Positions 21,800-28,111 of a stretch of DNA of 28,111 nucleotides are shown here, piece by piece; position 1 is the stretch's first letter; each line of letters opens with the position of its first letter. The notes below the pieces were generated by a model. The model was not told where the DNA came from. It worked only from the letters and a program-made list of their open reading frames with translations, and did not search any database. Where the stretch lies: positions 10,001-38,111 of the forward strand of contig JABUQX010078233.1 in the NCBI GenBank assembly GCA_015478945.1, written 5' to 3'. Made by a program: the position numbers and the translations under genes. The DNA comes from Trachelipus rathkii (Eukaryota; Arthropoda; Malacostraca; Isopoda; Trachelipodidae).

Positions 21800-22049
21800 A
21801 TATTTTGACATATTTAAATACTCAGTGCGCAACAAAGTATACTAATACATTGTAAGTCTTTCATTAAAGGCGTAGTGTATGGGAAAGAGGTCTGGTGGGG
21901 TGAATTTTGGAGTTGGGTCCACCTGTAACTCACTGGTAACGCAATTATATTATAGATTGTGGCTAAAAACTCTCTTCCTCGTTCTTCTCTCTCTCTCGTT
22001 CGTCTCGTCTACTAGTCGCCGGGTCGTCTCTGCTCTCCTCATCTCTCTC

Positions 22050-22220
22050 CTATATATATATATATATACCCGGATGATGAGTACATATTATTTACTATAC
22101 TTATACTCTATTTGTTAAATTAAACTTTACTCAATATTTATAGTGTACATTTATATATATATTCATATATACATGCTGATATAATAATATACTAATATAT
22201 TATACTACTATATCAACAAC
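22050..22220. repeat. Pyrimidine tract end and TA array
   Basis: A CT-rich stretch (about 21970-22050) passes into (TA)n at 22051-22068 and mixed TA words up to 22220. No gene. Confidence 0.75.
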
Positions 22221-22221
22221 A

Positions 22222-22335
22222 ATCCCGGGCATCCCGCACCCGGTATCGCCACTATCCGCGGGGAACTGTAAAAAATCAAACATTCTCCGCAATCCAGGGG
22301 CATCCGCATTCCGCATCCTCCGGCGATGCAATAAA
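22222..22335. repeat. GC-rich subterminal repeat island, right
   Basis: It contains TATCCGCGGGG, TCTCCGCAATCC and CATCCGCATTCCGCATCCTCC-like words. This is the same vocabulary as 19495-19612 and probably the right subterminal region of the hAT element. Confidence 0.5.
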
Positions 22336-22349
22336 AAAATAGCACATCT

Positions 22350-23450
22350 CGCGCTGCACGTCACTAATATATTATATCCAAATTATATCACTTATATAAT
22401 ATGACTATATAATAACTATTATATATATATTTACCTATATAAATATCATTGGTATAGTAATTATTATAATAGATATGGCAATAATAATAATTAAATATAT
22501 AGTATTATCACTATATATAATATATACTATTTACCGAATAATGAAATGTGATAATTATTAAGCGCGTAATTTTTGTAGGATAAACTGACGCTGTGGACCT
22601 GAAAGTGAGGAAATATCCCACTATACTACAACACGGCCTAAGCTGTAACAACCTAGAAACCTCAATCCCTCTAAGAAGTTTTTCTCTGGCGCAACAAAAC
22701 TGTAACACTAAATAAATGCGCGAAAATTAATATTTAAGGGTCTATAATTTAGGTTAGCGTTTTAGTTCTTTCAGGTTAGGATAGCGTCATTGTAGTGGTT
22801 ATTGTTCTAGGTTCTTATAAATTAGAGAATCTTTAGGTTGATTTAGGAAACTTCAAGTTAAAAAGCTTAGTTTCACCCTTTGGAAGATCACAGTAATTTT
22901 ATCTTCCTAAATCCATCAATTTCCACATTACTATCTATATTATAAATATTTATATTTAACTATATATAGATATATATAATAATTATACAATTTTATATAT
23001 ATAAATATATAATATTGAGATATTATTAATTACTATATATTACTTATGATATATATTACATAACTACTATATATATTCTTTCTTGAGTAATATATTATAC
23101 AAAGTTAACGGCTTTATACCTAAGTGAAGGTATGCTTATTACGAATATACTGATTTCTATACTATAGGCTAAATTAAGATAATATTTAAAATATATACAT
23201 ATTATTAAATATATTATATAAACACTATAATATATATAATATAAATATAAATAAATTATTAATGAATCCTTATATTATATTGTTGATATAATTGTACTAA
23301 TTATATATATATTATCAACTGATACCATCTAGTTGAAACTATACGATAGAGAGAAGTAAACTTACTTAGTATATATGTGGTGGCAGTCTTAAGTATACTA
23401 TAATATATTTAATAATAAACATTAATATTATATAAATAGCATTGGTGAAT
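22350..23450. other. AT-rich sequence with a short AGGTTAG-rich stretch
   Basis: TA-rich DNA flanks a complex island at 22560-22920. Within 22740-22865 the words TTAGG, AGGTTAG and TTTAGG recur several times at irregular spacing, a degenerate echo of the arthropod TTAGG-type repeat. No gene is seen; the 65-residue minus-strand frame at 22511-22708 has no motif. Confidence 0.5.
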
Positions 23451-23451
23451 T

Positions 23452-23478
23452 GGGTATACCCCAAGGGTGTATACCCCG
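23452..23478. repeat. Tandem GGGTATACCCC palindromic pair
   Basis: GGGTATACCCC (23452-23462) is followed by GGGTGTATACCCC (23465-23477), so two GTATAC-centred palindromes lie side by side. The function is unknown. Confidence 0.7.
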
Positions 23479-23534
23479 GCGGGTAGAAATGCCCAGGGAA
23501 ATACTCTAAAAAAAATAATAAAAAATATTAATGG

Positions 23535-23800
23535 AAAAACGAAAAAATGAAAATCGTGGCTCTCCTTAGGAAAAAAAGTTCCAGCATAAAACAGAATTTA
23601 AAAAATAACAAAACACATAATACAATAAGATTTAAAATACTACTAAAAAAACACCAAAAATTTAATTTTTTTAAAAAAAATCACAGGATGTACTACTATA
23701 TATACAAAACAATTACTTAATAATGAAGAATAGTGAAAGGGAAAATCGGCGCAGTCCTCATTTAGGAAAAAAAGTACAGCCTCTTAAAGTATTTCAGTTT
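23535..23800 (+). repeat. Diverged direct repeat, unit about 190 bp
   Basis: A segment with GAAAATCG..GC, TCCT, TTAGGAAAAAAAGT and CAGC (about 23548-23586) recurs at about 23740-23782. Both are followed by AGTTTAAAAAA or AATTTAAAAAA-like words. It could be two monomers of a short satellite or a duplicated transposon piece. Confidence 0.6.
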
Positions 23801-24300
23801 AAAAAAATTTTTCTTCCTTTCCCATAGACTTTTCTTTTCTCTTTTTTTCTTATATAATAAAAATTAGTGGGGCCTTATCGCTCGTGCCTGTTTTAAATGG
23901 GGCCGATTCCTAGGTTTTCCTCGGTTTTTTAATGATAAGATTTTTGTTGTTTTATATTTCTACTACATAGATTTCTGCTTTGTTATATCCTACAAAACTT
24001 CAAACCTGACAGTATAGTACTAGCGGCCTAAATGAAACCTCACACACTGATGATCTAAATTGTATAAAAGTCTAATGGGGATTGTTTTTAACCAAACTTT
24101 GAGAAGGTCTGTAACTTTCTTTTTCCCTCTAGAAGGAGAGCTGACATATTGATTTTGTTTCACTTATTCTTCATTTAGATTTTTGGCACTTCTTCTTTTT
24201 TATCCCCTTGGCACTTGGTGTGCCATACTGAAATATCTATTGAGACAACCTCTGGGTTAATAATTAACCTTCAAATAAATTACTAAGTGGATTTTGTTAT
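23800..24300. other. T-rich complex sequence, no gene seen
   Basis: It contains T-runs and a GGCAC/GTGCC hairpin near 24210-24224. The word TTGGCACTT occurs twice (about 24182 and 24209). No frame of interest. Confidence 0.5.
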
Positions 24301-24321
24301 TTATATATCTACTACTCTATT

Positions 24322-24354
<33 letters not shown>

Positions 24355-24480
24355 AATCTCTTATAGCTATTATTTATTAAAGAGGACAGGAGAGGAAGAT
24401 GAGAGAGAGAGAGGAGGGGTACGAGAGAGTTAGTGCTGAGAGAGAGAGGAATAGCGCAAAAGCTTCCAATTTGAAAGGTT
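24300..24480. repeat. TA run followed by a GA-rich tract
   Basis: (TA)n at about 24320-24345, then a GAGA-rich stretch at 24382-24455. The purine tract resembles the complement of the CT-rich stretch at 21970-22050, which also lies next to TA repeats. Confidence 0.7.
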
Positions 24481-25310
24481 TCGCACCGAAGATACTTTAA
24501 CATGAAGATAAAGAGAGCAACACGCAATAGACATTTATCTCACTATTTTAAGCGTTATTCAAAGCATTTTTCCATCCTTTTAAACGTACTTTCACAATAT
24601 ATATATATCACTATATATTCTAATATATGTCCGTATAATGACTATTATATAGATATAAACCCTATAACATATTATATATATATTATATTCGGATATTTCT
24701 ATTTAATTTTAGTCGGTGTGGTTGTTGAGGAGATTTTAAATTAGGTGGTCCTACATTTAGTAATATATTTTTGGGGATGTTTTTTTCTGATATATTATTT
24801 AAGTTGGCTTGGTATTATTACTGATTGACTATGTATGTTATTGTACGCTTGATGCTTATTTGATAGTGGTATGTTGTTATATTTACTTTCGTATTGTTAT
24901 TTAATTATATAATATTTCCTTATATAAAGTGGAGTTGGTTATATAAAATAGTATATTAGTTATATGATATTAGATATAGTGTTAGTAGTTGATGGTATAA
25001 TATTATATAAGGCGTTTACTTCATTTGATTATGTATTTAGTTATTTGTTTGCTTATATATTCATTTTCTTTATTCTAAAATTGTATTATAGCTTTAATAC
25101 ATATTGTGTTGTTTAAAATTTATATCTGTAACTCTCGATAGTCTTCTCTGAATATATTTTGTTATTTTTTGGTTCAATTTCTTTGTACACTACTCCACTG
25201 AAAAATAGGGTTATAATGAGTGCAAAAATTTATCTTAATATTCTTATTGAGAAAATGATCACAGAAACGAAAATTCTATAAAAATACTGATCAGGACTAT
25301 AAATACCTGG
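24481..25310. other. AT-rich sequence, no gene seen
   Basis: A plus-strand 80-residue frame (24502-24744) passes through TA repeats and is tyrosine/isoleucine-rich, so it is not called. From about 24750 to 25140 the strand is T- and G-rich without clear repeats. Confidence 0.5.
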
Positions 25311-25316
25311 TGGTGT

Positions 25317-25344
25317 GGGTTTTGTGGGCGTTTGGGTGGTTGGG
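25317..25344 (+). other. Candidate G-quadruplex
   Basis: Four GGG runs at 25317-25319, 25326-25328, 25334-25336 and 25342-25344 are separated by loops of 6, 5 and 5 bases. This satisfies the common G3+N1-7 rule. Further GG pairs continue to 25357. It stands out in strongly AT-rich surroundings. Confidence 0.7.
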
Positions 25345-25379
25345 TGGTTGTGGTTGGCTATAAATCTTTTTATCTATCT

Positions 25380-26030
25380 CCTTTCTATTTTTTTCTACTC
25401 TTAACTCGATCTTCCTTTTATAATTTGATAGAGGTTAACATCCTTATCCACTTAACCCTGTGACTGTAATGATCGTCGAAAGATTCTTCAAAACTCTTCG
25501 ATCACTTTCTTCACTCCTAATCTTTCTTTGCCTATGAAAACTTGTTATTTCTTTATGATTTATTGTTTGTTTAGTGCTTTCTTGTTTTCATGTTGTTTAT
25601 TCCTTTCCATTTTTAATTTCAGGATTATTATTGCAAATTAACAGATAGTTGTCCGCTCGTTGGGTTGCAAGTTTTTCTTTTTCGTTCTCCCCCTTTGCTT
25701 GGGTTCAGTCTTCTTTTCTTTTTAACTTTTCTTTTCCCTTCTTTTTTTCCTAATTCTTTTTTTTTTTACATTTCATTTACTCCTTTTACCTGTCCTCCTC
25801 CCCCTTTAATCCTATATACTTTTATCAACATAGTATATCACACACCACACGATACACACGACACACACTATCTACTTACTTTCAATTATCTTGACTGTAC
25901 TTTCATGAGGTATCTTACTTTCCGCTTCATCTCTATTTACTTACTTATTTTACACATCCTTGTTAGATCAATTCATTGCATTTTTATATTATATAACCTA
26001 ATCTTTTTAGGAATTTTATATATTTAATTA
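25380..26030. other. Pyrimidine-rich stretch and CA tract, no gene seen
   Basis: Positions 25665-25805 are almost entirely C and T. A CA-rich tract with CACACGAC words lies at about 25838-25870. The 120-residue plus-strand frame at 25665-26027 reflects this composition (phenylalanine, leucine, serine, proline) and could pass for a membrane protein, but no motif supports it. Confidence 0.55.
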
Positions 26031-26828
26031 TATATACTTATAGTTTATATCGTAAATAAGCTTTTATAATTTTTAATATAATTATTAATTACACATTAAA
26101 TTTCGTTAAGGTTTGCGGATATTAAAAAAAATTACTTCATTTTTTTTTTAGACCCGTTTTCGAGCACGAGTAAATATTTCAAATTTCCCCATCATTTATT
26201 TTATATTAATTAATACCCAACATATTGTTAGATCTTTTAACCAGTTAGAATCTTTATAAGCCCTATCTATATTTTATTCCTATTACTCATCGCTAGTAAT
26301 ATATTCTATTGGATAACTGACTAACTATATATATATCTATAACTACTATTACTCGCTTCATCATAATTCTATTTATTCTAGCTTATTTTACTATAACTAA
26401 CTAACTTCTTAAATAATAGAACTTTATTACAGAAAACTTAATTTTGAACAATGCAAAATAATTATTATATAAAATTGTTCTGGCCTCGAAAGTTGATTCT
26501 CTTTATTATATTATTACTTTTACTCTCAAATTTATCATTTTATAAAAATTATAGAATAAATATTAATTTATAATATTTATTAATTTGTGGATATATAATA
26601 ATTAATAACTATATTATATTATTAATAAATTGATATAAAATATTTTTTTATATTATATATCCTATATATATATTAATATATTTATTATAATATTATAATT
26701 ACATATATATATATAACTCATAATATATTATATATATAATACCTATATATATCTTATTAATATATATAATTATTAGATACTTATTTATACTTCTAATTAA
26801 CATCTTTTTTTGATTCTTTATGATTTGT
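26031..26828. repeat. AT-rich zone with TA arrays
   Basis: Low-complexity AT sequence, densest at 26540-26790. No gene is seen. It abuts R1 copy D. Confidence 0.75.
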
Positions 26829-27190
26829 AGGAAAAAAATTAATTTGTTTTCAAACATATTCTAAATGATAGAATAGCAAAATTTTCGCAATAAGTCGTAT
26901 TGAATATAATATATAAACCTCGTCCGTTTGAGAATACCTTCAGTCAGCTCCGATAAAACTTAACATAAGAACAGAAGGAATAAATTAACTAAAGATATCT
27001 CTCCAGAATCCCCGGCAAGAAGAGATAATTCAAAGGAAAGGGCCCTGCGACTTGAATTCCGATCACCAATTTTCACCGAGAGCCAGAGGCAATTGTGGAA
27101 AACGCGCTGGTAAAGGCTGTGACTACCAATTACTCCACTGTGCTAAGGCTCAGTGAAATGATATAGGATTTTATTTTGTAGTCATTCTTC
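26829..27190 (+). mobile_element. R1 dispersed repeat, truncated copy D (5' part)
   Basis: It aligns with the 5' part of copies A-C. It has GCAAAATTTTCGCAATAAGTCG at the left (about 26876), then AACCTCGTCCG, CTCCAGAATCC with CCGGCAAG, AAAGGAAAGGGCC with TGCGACT, GAATTCCGATCACC and GGAAAACGCGCTGG. This is the most compact match to copies B and C. The rest of the element is missing and (TAA)n begins nearby. Confidence 0.7.
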
Positions 27191-27368
27191 AGAGGGAGGT
27201 CGCATGATAATAATAATAATGTTGAAGATATATCTTAGTCTTTTTTGAGGTTGGCTCGCGTGATAATAAAATAATAATGTATCAAATATAATAAGGATAA
27301 AATTAATAATATAATAAATAATAATATATGATAATAATATAATAATAATATAATAATAATAATAATAT

Positions 27369-27402
<34 letters not shown>

Positions 27403-27405
27403 ATA

Positions 27406-27458
<53 letters not shown>

Positions 27459-27530
27459 TAATAATAATAATATATAATAATATAATAATATTAATCATAA
27501 TCTACAATAATAATAGTAATATAAATATAA
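27190..27530. repeat. (TAA)n array
   Basis: A long trinucleotide array with few interruptions. At its left a segment of about 50 bp is duplicated in tandem: GAGGTCGCATGATAATAA at about 27196 and GAGGTTGGCTCGCGTGATAATAA at about 27246. The 87-residue leucine/isoleucine frame read on the minus strand is a product of the repeat. Confidence 0.95.
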
Positions 27531-27642
27531 TATATATATTATATAGTATATATATAATATATATATATATTATATATATATATATATATATAATATATAA
27601 ATATATATATATATTAATATATATATATAATATCATATATAT
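27531..27642. repeat. (TA)n array
   Basis: Nearly pure TA continuing from the (TAA)n array. Confidence 0.95.
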
Positions 27643-27960
27643 AGTTTTCCTTTATCCCGAAGTCTTTTGCGGTTGAAATTTTAAAATTATAGTTAATATG
27701 CTTTCAGAGATATTGTTCGTATTCTGCCCGTTTTTTATTTTCTATAGAGTTTGTTTTATTATTTTTTTCTGAATTAAATATTTTAAAGGGTGATTACAGA
27801 TTATTAGGTTCTGTTTTATTCTTTTTAACATCAAATGAATTACCAAACTCGGAGCACAATTTTAATGTCTAACTAAACCTAGATTTAATTCTATCAATGA
27901 GAACTGTGTGAGAAGAACCCCCTCATATTTATTATATGTACATACATGGTATGGACATAC
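27643..27960. other. Short complex island, no gene seen
   Basis: About 320 bp of T-rich unique-looking sequence between microsatellites. No open frame or recognised repeat. Confidence 0.5.
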
Positions 27961-28111
27961 ACCCCAATATATTATTATATATTATTATAAATTATTATAT
28001 TATATATATTATATATATATATTATATTATATAAATATAATATATGATAAATAATAATATGATTATATAATAATAAATATAATATATCAATAATATTAAT
28101 AATAATAATAA
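27961..28111. repeat. (TA)n / (TAA)n array at right edge
   Basis: Low-complexity AT repeat that runs off the end of the window. Confidence 0.95.

Larger units (their letters stand above)
19486..22350 (+). mobile_element. Decayed hAT-superfamily DNA transposon
   Basis: The element is defined by a plus-strand transposase relic (21570-21799) lying between two GC-rich islands at about 19495-19612 and 22222-22335. Both islands carry clustered CCGCA/GCGGA words such as ATCCGCATCC and GCGGATG in either orientation, against an otherwise AT-rich background. Such subterminal repeats are usual for hAT elements. The exact termini and an 8-bp target duplication cannot be read because of the surrounding TA repeats. 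The interior holds a diverged direct duplication (about 20005-20372 and 21047-21393) separated by TA-rich DNA. No N-terminal zinc-finger (BED) or catalytic DDE residues were identified. It is inactive. Confidence 0.55.

Noticed and set aside
25665..26027. 120-residue plus-strand frame that looks like a membrane protein
   Set aside because: It is explained by the pyrimidine-rich and AT-rich composition; no motif or homologue is recognised.
27235..27498. 87-residue minus-strand open frame
   Set aside because: It is a leucine/isoleucine string read from a (TAA)n array.
1..28111. tRNA, rRNA or CRISPR array
   Set aside because: No T-loop-like GGTTCRA word in a plausible cloverleaf, no rRNA core sequence, and no regularly spaced identical repeats with unique spacers were seen.

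Overview
This window reads as intergenic, repeat-dominated nuclear DNA of an animal, most likely an invertebrate. I see no host protein-coding gene, tRNA, rRNA or CRISPR array that I can support. The reasons for a metazoan call are a non-LTR retrotransposon with endonuclease and reverse-transcriptase signatures, a hAT transposase relic, and long (TA)n and (TAA)n microsatellite arrays separating short islands of complex sequence. A crustacean-like or other arthropod genome would fit, but the sequence does not prove it. Nearly every open frame is a low-complexity or chance frame. The two recognisable transposon genes are broken by small indels, so either the copies are old or the assembly carries uncorrected long-read errors.

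Layout. 1-2770: unassigned complex sequence with a (TAA)n tract near the left end. 2770-3670: AT-rich. About 3675-6023: first long copy (A) of an unidentified dispersed family, called R1 here. 6023-7190: unassigned sequence with interleaved inverted repeats, then TA repeats. 7190-7925: 5'-truncated LINE fragment on the minus strand. 7925-8965: TA arrays. 8966-9240: a small hAT-like non-autonomous element. 9240-13060: AT-rich and unassigned sequence. About 13062-15262: R1 copy B, joined head-to-tail to truncated copy C (about 15246-15660). 15780-16440: a TA array. 16447-18290: second, longer LINE fragment on the minus strand. 19010-19286: second copy of the small hAT-like element. About 19486-22350: a larger decayed hAT element with transposase C-terminal coding sequence on the plus strand. 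22350-26830: AT-rich and unassigned sequence with a diverged direct repeat, a purine-rich tract, a G-quadruplex candidate and a pyrimidine-rich stretch. About 26829-27190: R1 copy D. 27200-28111: mostly (TAA)n and (TA)n.

The main biological content is a record of transposition. Two families have recognised proteins (LINE, hAT). One small family is recognised by its ends. R1 has four same-orientation copies, a TIR-like pair and a 240-270 bp internal duplication kept in both long copies; I cannot assign it to a known family. Several element ends abut (TA)n arrays.
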